From contig JBAMDO010000579.1 of assembly GCA_037074765.1 (NCBI GenBank), positions 124,001 through 188,000 of the forward strand: a stretch of 64,000 nt of DNA, written 5' to 3'. This stretch comes from Mansonella perstans (lineage: Eukaryota > Nematoda > Chromadorea > Rhabditida > Onchocercidae). Position 1 is the first letter of the stretch. The number at the start of each line of letters is the position of its first letter. Of the stretch, positions 23,301 to 35,542 are shown in pieces. A model generated the notes under the pieces. That model did not search any database and was not told where the DNA came from. It saw only the letters and a list, made by a program, of their open reading frames with translations. The translations under genes were made by a program, and so were the position numbers.

Positions 23301-26300
23301 GTTCATCTGATTCCTACGCAGCCAGTGTACTAGCCACTAACATGAGCAGCACCTTGAACGCTGAATATTTTCCTTACTCGTCCCCATTATGTGCTTCCAC
23401 TACGCAGCAAAGTTTTGCTCCACGTCCAGGTGATCGTTCACATCACCAAGAACAGTTTGCTTCTCTTCCGCGGCAATTTTTTCAGAAAAGTGAAATATCG
23501 AATACATTATCTGTTGGAGGCGTTAGCAATACCTATCTTAAACAGATGCAAGCTGCCACACGGTTTTCTCCGTAAGCTTTTTTATTTTTGTTATAAAGTC
23601 ATAAAAGTTCCAAAAAAAAAATTATTTAGAAATCTTTTTTGCACTGCGTAACTTGAGTTTGTTCGTGCAGGACAATTTTCTTTTGCAGAGATTATTTAAA
23701 TCAGTTTAATAGGATCGATTTCCCAGACTTGTTTTTACTTTTGTTTTAGCGCCGCTATTGTGAAGAATATGAATGTTTCGACTACGATGAAAAGTGGCTG
23801 TGCTATTGGAAGTTCACAAGGTAATGGTGAAAACGGTGATGGTGATGAATTGAGGGTCTTGAGCAGGCCTGATGATCCATCTTTTGAAGTGGAGGATAGT
23901 GTACGATGTACACGTTGCACCAGCACGCAATCGCTTTCGTCATTATTTCCGGTGCATATTTTTCAGAAGCTTTAGACGAAAGTAATTTATGTCGGGTTCC
24001 AAAATCATCTGCAGTTTTGAAAGTTATTATAGGGAAAGGAATCTCATAAGTTGTTTTGAAGAAAAGGTGAAGAGATGGAAAGATCCTTCTTAATTCTCTT
24101 TCATATTTCAAATACTGATAAACACGTGCACATGCAAACTGCTTAAGTCATTAGAGAACAGTATATGCATTGTGTGACATTCTTTATACAATAAAACTTA
24201 AGTATTTCGCTAAAGGAATTCATTTAAAGGGTGAAAGAAGTACATGGAACAGTTGTAATAATTCAGCGGCTGACAGTAATCGTCTTTCTCCGGTTAGCAC
24301 TACTGAAATTCCTGATTCTCCTACTCAGTGTGCACCATTAACAGCGCTCTCTACGCAAGATTTCAATATAACTTCAAGCGCCGAAGGGAATGAAACACGA
24401 GATGAAGTGTGCACATCAAAGGAAGCGCTAATTGAAATCTCGAAGTCAAATACTGTGAAATCAGTTAATAGAGAAAATAATTCTATCAATAAAGATGATA
24501 GAAATATAAAAGGTTTGAATTCCATAAATTCATTTATTTGTAAGTTCCTCATCTTCTGAAACTGATTTTTTGCTAACATTTAACAGAAATTATGGCTAGA
24601 TTTATGTCATGTTATGGAGGACATCATTCATGAGAAGAGTGTTGTTTACTAATTTTTGAGCCGGGTAACATTTGATAACAGTGTGCAATTTCGTGCCAAA
24701 TTAGTTTTAAGCTATCATTTTTGTTAAAATTACAATTCATTTCATTGTTTTATTAACTAAAACTTTACCTGATAGTGATGAATGAATCTTCAAGCCCAGA
24801 CTTAGGTTTTCATTATTGCATGATTTTTTTTGTAGGCAACTCGGAGAGAGAGAATTCATTAGATGATGATTATGGGAGTTTCATAGGCCGCGCTGATTCC
24901 GAACTGCTAAATCAGTCGATTGAATCCGCAATGCCCAAGAGGTACCAGGGCTTTTGAAAATTCAGGTCTGAGAACAATAAAAAATATTGTCAGAAGGACT
25001 TCGAAATTTTGTTAAGAAAGTGACCGGCTTTGGATGTTTTCATTTTAGAGTGGAAATCAATGAAGATTTCTTAGCAGATATGATCGAACAGGCTCAACCA
25101 AAGCCATCTCCATTGAAACAACACGGCAATAATGAAGTACGCAATTTTTCTACAGCCAGAACATCGAATATGAAAAGTAAGTCTGGAGGTCTTAAAACTG
25201 TACTTATATTTCTCCAACATTTCAAATATTATTGAACATATTTTTGGCATTAAGCAAATTTCAGCAGACAACGACGATTTCTTGCTGCAGAGCATTGCTA
25301 GCGTACTACCGCAGAGCTCTATCCCTATACATGATGTATCAGGCGTAGGTTCACCGCCAAAAAAAGCGAGGGCCATGACGGGTGATACCGCGCGCACGTC
25401 AGGTGGCCCTAAGTGTGCTTCTCATGCGGTCCTTTCAAAATCTCGCAGTCTTATGCATGGTTGTTCCATTCTACGTACAAAGAAATCGAGGTCGAACGAA
25501 ATAAATTTGAAAACAAAGTTTGGAAACAGAGTGAACACATCAAATTCTTCTGCAATATTTGATGGGGCTCTACGAAATTCTTTTACAGAAAGCCAAAAAT
25601 CCACAGGGAGAGTTCAGGATGCTTCAATGTTGGTTCATCAAGATACTAACGAGGTAATCAAATTTGCAGATATTTTTTTTTCTACCTTTAATTTTCTCTC
25701 GAATGAAAAAATTTATTTAGGAGAGCGACACACTGAGTGAAGACAACTATAGTCCTTTGACGGATAATAATCTGATTGTTGATAAAAATATGCCCCAAGA
25801 TATTGATGAGGAATCTCAGGCGGAGCAGCTCGTAATAGATTGCAGCATCGTGTCAGAAACTGTCAAGCAAACTATCATAAAACCAGTGCAAAAAGAGAGG
25901 TTTTTTTTTTCGGGTTCAGTAAGATGATCGATTAGTGCGATTAGCTTTTGCTCAGTGATGGATATATTTCACATTTCACATGATCTTTTGAAAGCTGATT
26001 CTGGTAACGATAGCCATGATTTATCTCCTAAATTTAAGCTCACGATAAAATCTTTTTTTGAGTTTCTCTATATATGTTTAGTAGTCTTTAATGTTCTGAT
26101 TCGTTTAACTGTTTCTACTTTTGTTCAAATTCGATTTTATATTGTTTTTTGATTTATGGGTAAACTGAGCATACGGCAACAGAACTAATATCCATTTGTG
26201 TTTCTAAGAAATTTGAACCTCTAAATTCGTTTTTCAGTTATTTACAAGCTAGCTTGTCGAATCGTTTTGAATCACCTCAGAAAAATGTCGAAAAGCGATT

Positions 26301-27727
26301 ATCAGAACAAGACATTTTTGTCCTTCCGACACCGCTTAGCAACTGTAGTTCATTAAACAATTCTTCCTGTAATCCGATCACAATATCGACACCAATAAGT
26401 TCATCTTCTAAATTGTTGGCTAAATTTCCTGGTATTTTCTTCGTATAATTTTTTTCACTAAGGATTCTTAAGAGTGACTTTAAGAATTTGTTTGCTGCAA
26501 GTTTCCTAAAATCTCTTGCAGATTTTTAACTGTTGATTTTTCTCATAAGACCTGTATTCAGAATTGGTTTTATTTTATAGTATAATATTTTTCAGTATTC
26601 CTTTTCTTTTTTTAGCATTTTTTTTTCATTTTTTTTTCAGCTGACTCCACTACATAAAGTTTTTCGCGCAAATTATTTAAAAGTTCGAAGTCAAGTTTTG
26701 CTAACATCTCAGCTAGAAACTTTTTCAGCAAAATATAATGCTCCTACTTCAAAATCGATGCAAGGGGAAGTTTTTACTTCAAATACAATCGCCTCGAGAA
26801 CTCGGAATTCCTGTGTTGTTGCTGTGAAATCGTCAGAGGTAAGATTTCTTCGCTCTTAATCCAAAGTAAATAAAATTAAAATTTTGTTTTAGCTTGTAGT
26901 GTTGTTATTTTTATTCTTAATTTTTGTTTTAATTTCTGTAATATTTTCCGAATTTTGTTTTTAAATATTTCTGTCTTTTCAAAAAAAAATGTATATACAT
27001 ATATATTTATTTTTTCAAATATATATTCTATTTAAGAATTGTAAAGATGGAAGTTTACACAATGCACATTCTTTACCAAGACCTAAACAATCAGTCTTAC
27101 CGAAAGCTAGACCTGTTCCTTGTCCATCATCAAATTCAAAAATCAGCGTACCACGACTCCCAATTTCTCGACATCGAGCAGCTACTTCGATCACCGCTAA
27201 AATGTCGCATAACTGTTCTAGTTCAATTTATAAAACAATTAAACCTCCCGCTGTCCTTATTCAAAAATTGACTAAAAATCGATCCTCAAAAATATTGCCA
27301 TTGAATCATAGAAATGTGAATGAAAAGGTTCTCTTTTTATATTTCCTAGGATTAGATATTGATATCGGGATTTTAAGCATTTTTTAAAAAATGTTTTCTA
27401 GTTTACAATTTTGACAGATATGTTCAAAATACAGTTAAGCAAATAATATGATGAGACTTAAGTTGTCTATATTTTAGAAATGATTTCAAGAGTACTTAGT
27501 AATGTCACAGATTATCTTGATGAATGAAAGAATAAAAGACGGCTGATTAAAATTCTATTTCATAAAATTCCCATTTACAGGCCGTTATTATTGCTGCTGC
27601 ACCTGAAGATGATAGTAAGAAAAATAATGTTACAACAGATACCGATGACAGTGGGACGCAGTATGACAATCAGTTAACATCTGAAAGGAAGAAGATTATC
27701 AAACAGATGCTTGTTACCACTGTTTAA
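20364..27727 (+). CDS. apr-1: APC (adenomatous polyposis coli) homologue
   Basis: APC scaffold of the beta-catenin destruction complex and of cell polarity. Exons, joined in phase to 1248 codons plus stop: 20364-20497, 20643-20750, 21192-21382, 21496-21710, 21847-22104, 22486-22700, 22962-23113, 23226-23571, 23750-23951, 24230-24512, 24836-24941, 25049-25176, 25265-25653, 25721-25899, 26238-26442, 26641-26838, 27037-27327, 27581-27727. Residues about 145-425 are armadillo repeats (VYAGLLRNLSWMAD, LSALWNLASHSRDNK, GNALGILSQL). Near 584-605 is a 20-aa beta-catenin repeat (FEVEDSVRCTRC, then SLSSL). SAMP-type axin-binding repeats follow (SELLNQSIESAMPKR about 722-736; weaker ones about 741-755 and 780-796). 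A Lys/Arg/Pro-rich basic region covers about 1103-1200. The protein ends VTTV, a class I PDZ ligand like the VTSV of human APC. The 5' end is the least certain; an upstream exon is possible. Confidence 0.93.
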
Positions 27728-27938
27728 ATCAGGATTTCTATTTATTTATGGTGTCTTGATTTTTTTTTTTTTTTGTTACGTTTGGAACAATTATAATTTT
27801 TTTTGTTTTCTGAAAGTCTGGTTTTAATAGTCTTTCGGTCTCAGTGGTGGAAATTGTGCCGTGGTTTCTGGAAAAAGGAACTTTAAAAATTTCTCGGTAA
27901 ATTTCGCTTTATTTAAAACAAATTTTGTTTTAATGAAC

Positions 27939-27944
27939 AATAAA
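27939..27944 (+). terminator. Candidate polyadenylation signal of apr-1
   Basis: AATAAA 212 bases after the apr-1 stop codon, in a T/A-rich 3' UTR-like stretch. Confidence 0.5.
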
Positions 27945-29784
27945 ATTTGATTGAATTCATGGCCTAAATAAGCGCATAGAATTGGTATCAAACTTTTTGT
28001 AATAAATTTTCAGAGAAGTTATAAAATACAAATAGAGCCTACTATATTTAAATGAGCGTAAAATCTTATAAATTTTATGCTTGAAATTACGTGTTACTTA
28101 ATATTATAAGTCAGTGAGGGGCTGAAGTACCGTACTATGTTACTGTTCTTTTCCAATTTCCTCTAATGTCACATTTATTTCATGCATAATCGCGAAACTA
28201 CTACTCTGGTAATCGTATTTAGCTTGCGTGATAATCATGTTTAGCTTACGTTTTATTTGTATCGTTGCATTATGTGCCTTTTTATAGTGATTTTGTATAG
28301 TTGAAGTGATTTCAGTCAATTTTTAGGTCCATTTTTTTGTTCAGCTTATCAATTTTCAAGTTAGCCGCTATTTATCGCAGTTGTTATAGTATTACATTAA
28401 ACGACTGCTAAATTGAATTCTTATTTTGGAATCATTGTGTAGAAGTTTGATTTGTTGATATAGATATTTATTGATTGATTATGCGAAGTGTGGAGAAAAA
28501 ACTGAGTTGTTGCAGAACGGGAATATTTTCTGTTGTCACTTAGTAATTACATATGGAAAGATGGGAAAGTAGTTGGTCAAGATACAAGTTGAATGTTCGA
28601 AATTTTAAAAAAATTTGGAGTATTGCAATGAAGAAAGTTGGATTAAAAGCAAGTTTACAATGCAGGACAGTATTTCAACAGGCTAAATAAGTACTGCAAC
28701 AGGCTTAATGAATGAGTTATCTGTTTGTAGCGTAATCTTCAAAGATTTATTTGACAAATTTGAGATAGCATAATCTTTTAGACTTGATATTCAGATAGTC
28801 TCATAGTATTGAAAATTGCATTTGTGACTTTAAGAATTGGGAATTCAAATTTTCGCAATATTTACATCAGGTTATAAATTATCCACAAAAACATATTTAG
28901 GTAAGGTCAATAGCCTTTGGTACGCATTGCTGTTGTTTGTTGACCGATTCTATTCAATCTTCAATCTGTTGTTGTGTACGAGTAGGCATTGTGTAGAAAA
29001 TGAATACAGGGTCACTAGTGTTGACCCATTAGTGACAAAGCATTTAGTTTTTGAGTAACACTCAGTTTCGGATAACAAGAATGTATCTATTCTGATAGCT
29101 AAGTTAGATTCTGATTTCGAAATACTACTGCACATATTTTTCGATTCTTCATCCTGTTTTAGCTGATATCCTTTTTGAAATATCAATTTTGCTATTTTAA
29201 AATCTTTGTCAAAATACAAAAATGCTTGAGAAAATTTGGAATAAAATTTTCAATAAGTAAAAAGTTTCAAAATATTTTGCAATTTTGTTCAGGAATGATT
29301 ACTTTTCAAAAATTCAATCATGGATTTTTTCTAGTTCATTGAATACTTTCATCCATATGAAATGTGAGGCTTATGCTAGGCAATTATATAATTTTCAGTT
29401 ATGAAAAGCTCAAATTTTCAGTCCACGCATTTTGCAACTTTCAATTTATGTGAAGTAAGCAAGCTTCCTGCTTTCTTCCTTCAAATGAATGATACATTGG
29501 TTGATAGATCCAACTGAAAATATGGAAAAATATGTATTCAGTGTTAACAATAATCTCTTCTCATTTCATTTCATTTTACGGTATTCGGTATTCCTTTTTA
29601 TACGTTTTAGACGATATTTTTGTATTACTTTTTTTTTATTTTTAAACGGTATTATACGGTTATACGGAATTCCTTTTTACTCGGAAAATTACTCAAAGAA
29701 AGCACGATTTATATCCATTTTTCAGTACCAGTAATAAGTGTGTATGTTTCCATGCACAAAAAGCAAAATCAAATTTTAAGTATA

Positions 29785-29786
<2 letters not shown>

Positions 29787-29843
<57 letters not shown>
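29787..29843 (+). repeat. TG dinucleotide microsatellite
   Basis: An almost uninterrupted TG run of about 57 bp with one TATG interruption at each end. Confidence 0.95.
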
Positions 29844-29849
<6 letters not shown>

Positions 29850-31700
29850 ACAGTTCACTTCAAAAAAAATCCAGTTATGCTAAATGGTCCTCTCTGCTAA
29901 AGTTTTTTTTCATTTTTGTTGAAGTCTTTAAATAGTTAATACTACTATGCTTTCTCTGTTAAAAAGAATGGCACATTCCCTAAAACTTTTGTTAGTATTG
30001 TTTTGGGACAGACATAAGTTGATTTGCTAATTGAAATATATAAAGTTCTCTCTGTTCACTAGAATAGATTAATGCTATTTTCTCACCTAAATTCCATCAT
30101 TTTCTCTTACTTCTCTTGAATATTTTTAGGCCTATTACACTACTTGTCTTTTTGATCGTGCACTTCTGAAATATAATCATTCTGTTTTTTTTTTCGAACT
30201 GATATTATATCCAAGAATTTATAAATATTTATAAGTATTTGTTTATGTGTAGTTTCCAATATGTAATATACAGAACTTTACACAAAATATTTTGCAGGAT
30301 GTGTAAGAGAGAAAAAGAAAATATGAGTGCAATCATTCATTCATTCAATTTTCCACCTCAGAAGGCACGACATAACCGGGAACTGATTTCTCACTTCTTT
30401 TTACCAGTTTCTCAAATTTCTAGTATATAACCATGCATCAAATAATTTGACACTTCAATTCGTCTTTTTTTTATTTAGAAATATACAATTGATAACGCAG
30501 GGCATTAGCCAACAGCAGCATTTTTTTTTTCTCTCGAATAGAAAATTTCCAATACGGAATGAGTTCACTAATATATTTGTTGAATTCATTGATGAAAATT
30601 TTAAAAAAAAAAAAAAAAAAATATGAATTGAAACTGATAGTAAGGAGAATCATCAATAAATTTCGGTGATATTCTATAGAGAAAGAGATGGAATCATTCA
30701 CATTTGAAATGTGGAAAAAATATTAGGAAAAGGAGTCTATTGTGAAGTGTGCCATTATTTTACATTCAGCGTACTTTCTTAAATTTTTCTCAATTTGTAT
30801 CTGTCCTATTGCTTGAACCTATGTAAATCTAGGAAAAGATTAATGAATGGATATGGAGTTAGATAAAATAAGTTTTCTGAAAGTTATAGCATTAATATTG
30901 TAAATGAAAGTACTTGTTTCATCTTTTTCATTCATTTTTCCTCTGTTCACCACCCAATTTTGTCAATTTAACCAACCAATTCTTGAAGTAAAAAAGCTAT
31001 ACTTTTCATTCAAGATATGGAGTTAGCCATTTCAAAATTGTCAAAGCAATAAGCTCGATTGAATTTGCAAATCTTTTTTCTTCGCTTTTCGTATAATTTC
31101 GTTTGAATATGAATTTTGTAAGATACATATTGTGAACAGCTTTCAACAATGGTGCAGTTTGCAGCGAAAGATAAAATTCTTTCTATCAAAAAATGACTTT
31201 CTTCCTTAACTGCATGAAATTTTAGTCAATTTTATCGAAGTATAGATAATCTGATTGGGTTAAATAGTGTAAAAAAAAAAGTTTTTGATACTTTGATAAA
31301 GGACAATTTTAATGTTAAACAATTTTATGAAAAATTAGATGTTAAGCAATTTTACCTTAGTATTACTTACAGTATTACTTCAGTATCATTATTACTTCTT
31401 CATGCTAAAAATGATGTCCATTCATTGTGATGTTAGTTTATAGATACTAACATTGTTAATATCACAGAGCGATACAGTTTCAATAGTACTGCGTTCACAA
31501 CATTATAGCTTGCAGAAAATTATCTATATCCTACAACATATTTAGAAATATGTTACGCTCAATTCCTTCATAAATGTCACATAGTCTACTTTGTGAGAAA
31601 TATTTATAAATCCTCCCTTTCTTCCTAATTCTGAATCACAAATGAATCAGAATAGATTAGCTGCTGATAATATCTATGGTAATGATGATGATGATGTGAT

Positions 31701-31836
31701 TGTGATTATTAGTGATGATGTGATTGGTTAATGATAAATATGATTGTTAATGATGCTAGTGAGAGGTTTGTGATTATTAGTGATGATGTGATTGGTTAAT
31801 GATAAATATGATTGTTAATGATGCTAGTGATAGGTA
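31701..31836 (+). repeat. 68-bp tandem duplication
   Basis: Two nearly identical copies, starting at 31701 and 31769, each beginning TGTGATTATTAGTGATGATG. They sit in a wider GATGATG/TGATAGGTGATA-rich stretch reaching to about 31900. Confidence 0.85.
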
Positions 31837-32419
31837 TGATACAGTGCTGCTAATAGGTGATATATGTGATAAGTGATACGATTTAATAGGTGATACGATC
31901 AATAAGGCTATGATATTTTATCTAGGCTAATTAGGCTTGTTGTATGTGATAGATTTAATATTTGACCTTCTTTGCTAATTTTGGCACAATATTACTGATT
32001 ATCACTAGAATATATATATATATCCCGAAAGAGAATTTATTCTTAGTAACACATACACACACATACACAAAAATACATCACAAAATCTTCCTATATAATA
32101 TTGCATCCTCAATCGCCAATTTTTACATATCTCTATATACATTTTGGTCATATAGCTTTTTCCATCTGATTGCTTACCAATTCATTCCTACCACTTGCAT
32201 ATATTGATTTCCACTTTCATCTATACAAATGTATATTTCTTTCTTACACATCTATTATCTATCTCTATATTAGCCTGCTTGCATGATGATAAATAAATGT
32301 ATGGTGGTTGTATATTCATTCAACCACTTTGTCTGTAAAGATGTTTGATAATAGTAGTATAGATCCTAGACATTCACTGAACTGACTAGTTTTCCTTTTT
32401 ATTCTAGACGTTTCAGACG

Positions 32420-32449
32420 TTTTTTTTTTTTTTTTTTTGTTTTTTTTTT
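32420..32449 (+). repeat. Poly(T) run
   Basis: About 18 T, one G and 10 or so T. No transposon tail or target duplication is visible around it. Confidence 0.9.
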
Positions 32450-33453
32450 CATCCATATGCCAATCACTTTAGTGAGATTTTCCTATAATAAAAGAAATCG
32501 TTTGTATTATTAAATTAAATACGTGATTTACGTGAGATTTAATAGTGTAAAAATTTTAACTTATAATTTGATTACTTGTCAAGAGAGATTTTGTTCAAAT
32601 TTAAATGAAGTTATAAATTAATTTATAAATTAAATGTGATATATTTACCAATAATATATTCCATTTGTGTTCACAAGAATTCTATTCATTGATTCGTAGA
32701 ATTTGCAAAGTTTACAAAAATGAAATTGTCGGCCGACCGCGAAATCCTAAATGTCACTGTAGGGAGTTATCCATGTTAGATTTTAGCCTTGTTTAGGTGA
32801 TTAATCATAAACAGTTCGTACGAACTAATTCTTCATTCTATTGGGAGAATCAATTTTGTTATTTCTCTATAGCAGTTAGAGAAATTTTAAATTAAAATTA
32901 ATTCTTTAAATTTTAAATTAAACGAAATTCATTTTCATAGCTTTCTATTCAACCATCAATAACAGAAGAGACTGCTGATTTGAGAATTATTCTCGTGGAT
33001 TTGTTTCAGTATCGATGAGATATATAACTGTTTATAGTTGTATATAACTGTATTTCTGTTGTTGTTTTCCGTAACACTTTTTGCAATCATTAAAGTTCGT
33101 AAATTTGTAAAACGATATTTAGAGCAATCTTTGCTTTTCTATAAGTTTCTTTAAAATTTAATTTTAAAAATTGCATTATGAGAATATTCGATGTTTTGTA
33201 TTATGGGTGAAGTGAACTTAAAAGTTGCGTCATTTTCATAAGTAAAAATTGCGACTGTAAAACTTTACACAGAAATGGACAAAAAAGGAGCTTACTTCTA
33301 AATGATTACATATATAGCAAGTTCGAGGAAATGAAGAGGTTTTTCTCAATCATTATGTATTCTTTTTCGAAATATCACTTTTGTTTTTTAGTTTGATTAA
33401 TCTTATATTTTACGTCGCATAATAGACTAATCGTTTGAATCAAAATTTAAAAT

Positions 33454-33463
33454 ATTTTTTCAG
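33454..33463 (+). promoter_or_regulatory. Candidate trans-splice acceptor upstream of rab-10
   Basis: ATTTTTTCAG ends 40 nt before the rab-10 ATG with no obvious upstream exon, the usual distance for SL addition in nematodes. A weaker acceptor (TTCCAG) ends at 33493. Confidence 0.5.
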
Positions 33464-33503
33464 ATGAGAAGTCAGTGACTTTGGTTAATTCCAGATAGTG
33501 ATA

Positions 33504-35542
33504 ATGGCAAAAAAGCAGTATGATTTATTATTCAAATTATTGCTTATTGGTGACAGCGGTGTTGGAAAGACATGTATTTTGTATAGGTTTAGCGATGACG
33601 CCTTTAATACAACTTTCATTTCTACTATAGGTTGGTTCTTTTTTTCTGAAACTTAGTTCGGCATGCAGAGTAACTTTCAAATGAGCTTGAATGCGAAATG
33701 ATTAGATTGGATAAAAATCTATTGCTTTGAAATTAGGGTTTTTAACATCGCTCAGGCAACTCAGTTAATACTGATATTTCAAAGATTCAGGTACGTTTTG
33801 TTAAATTTTTACACCTTAACGTTTTGATTTACGATAATCGCTGGAGATTCCAAGGTTGAGCAGTATTTTAATTTTCAGGCATCGACTTCAAAATTAAAAC
33901 AATAGAATTAAAAGGAAAGAAGATTAAACTGCAAATTTGGTAAATCTTTCTTCTTTAGTGGACGTTCTTCAAAATATGTATTTTGATGTTAATGTAAACC
34001 GAAAGTATTGTAGTTCATTGACAATGCCATTTCGTCAATATCAAACTTGTGGATACTTAGCACATGTGCTACATTGCTGTGTGCTTTATTTTTCATAAAC
34101 TTGCCGATATTTACACATCAAAAATATCATTGCAATGATGAAGGAGTCCCTGTTTTTAGTTCTTCTACATGCATTTTAACATACCACCTCGAAGTTGGAC
34201 GTCAGTTTTGTTGATAAGCTCATTTATAAGTTTGTTCTATTATGATTTTTTTGCAGGGATACTGCTGGCCAAGAACGATTTCATACCATAACTACGTCAT
34301 ACTATCGAGGTGCAATGGGTATCATGTTAGTTTATGATATAACTAACGCGAAAAGCTTCGATAATATTGCTAAATGGTTAAGGAATATTGACGAGGTAAT
34401 TTTTTTCCCTGACAGATATCTTTTTTCAAATAGCGAACTTTTCTAGTTACTTATTTGTTAGTTTTACGAGACAGCAAAGATACTCGTATTGGATATAAGA
34501 AAATGTTTTGTGTATAAATCTCTTTGTCATACTCAACAAACTGTTTCGTATTAGGGGAAGCAACTCCATATATCACCCTATTCATCCAATTTTAAAATTT
34601 TGTGCTTAGGAAAACACTCGATGAAACAAACAATTTTTTTTTTTAAAGTATGTAAATGTGAATAGAATTCCAGTGGATGAAACTTTCGTGGACAGAAGAT
34701 GATAAACAGTGAATTCATGAATCCATCTTTAGGTTGTGACAAGGCATTTTTTTAATAGTATGTTCCTACTGTCACAATTTAAAGTCATTTTACGAAATTT
34801 ATGGTGAAATTTATTTCAGCATGCATCAGAAGATGTGGAAAAGATGTTGCTGGGTAATAAATGTGACATGGCAGAGCGGCGAGTAGTTTCTCGTGAAAGA
34901 GGTGAAAAAATAGCCAGCGATCATGGTATTAGGTTTCTGGAAACATCTGCGAAGGCAAATATACAAATCGACAAAGCATTCTATGACCTCGCCGAAGCTA
35001 TTCTTGATAAGGTTAGCGTTTTGACCTATAATCTTGCTGGTATATGGACGGCATTTAAATAACCGTGAGCAGTGCACACGTATATTCGGTCGTGCTCCAA
35101 CATTGTCAGTAGATTAATGCACCGAACATTACAATAAAGTATCGCGAGCCAATAGTTGCGCTTACAGGATGCTGAATGATGTAAACAGTAAGTATATTTA
35201 TAAGTAGATATAATTCAAGGTTACTTGAATTTTCAAAAAACAAGGTTACGTTATCTAATGTTTCTTGTTTTATTTTGAACAATCTAAAGTCACTGGAGAG
35301 AAAATTTTTTTTTTTGCAAAATTGCGTCATTAATGTTTCGAAGACATTAAAAATTCGAACTAGTTATTCAGTTTGTCTTGTTTAATATTTTTTGATTTCA
35401 CTGAACAAAGCATAATAATTCTGTTGCATAATACTTTTAATCTTTTTAGATGCCAGTTAAGGACGATGGAATGAAGCAGCCAACAATACGGCCCGCAGAA
35501 CCACAGAGTAATGTAACATTAGGTAGATTATCATGCTGTTAA
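33504..35542 (+). CDS. rab-10: Rab10 small GTPase
   Basis: Rab10 controls endocytic recycling and polarised secretion. Exons 33504-33630, 33879-33939, 34257-34395, 34820-35011 and 35450-35542 join in phase to 203 aa. The start [19 protein letters not shown] is the Rab10 N-terminus. The P-loop GDSGVGKT, switch I ([17 protein letters not shown]), [13 protein letters not shown] and ETSAK nucleotide-binding motifs are all present. The C-terminus ends in LSCC, the double-cysteine geranylgeranylation signal. The length is normal for the family. Reading through the exon 4 donor would give a short form ending GIWTAFK without the lipid signal; this is most likely just intron. A candidate AATAAA lies far downstream at 36721-36726. 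Confidence 0.97.

Larger units (their letters stand above)
27945..33503. other. Intergenic region between apr-1 and rab-10
   Basis: No coding region was found. It holds a TG microsatellite (29787-29843), a 68-bp tandem duplication (31701-31836), a T-rich run (32420-32449), and probable rab-10 upstream sequence at its right end. Open frames at 28837-29058, 29489-29883 and 31962-32207 are low-complexity and unsupported. Confidence 0.55.

Noticed and set aside
29620..29883. An 87-aa frame with a long Cys-Val run
   Set aside because: The run is only the translation of the TG microsatellite.
35012..35061. An alternative Rab10 C-terminus by read-through of exon 4
   Set aside because: It lacks the double-cysteine lipid signal, begins with a proper GT donor, and the spliced exon at 35450 gives the normal Rab10 tail.
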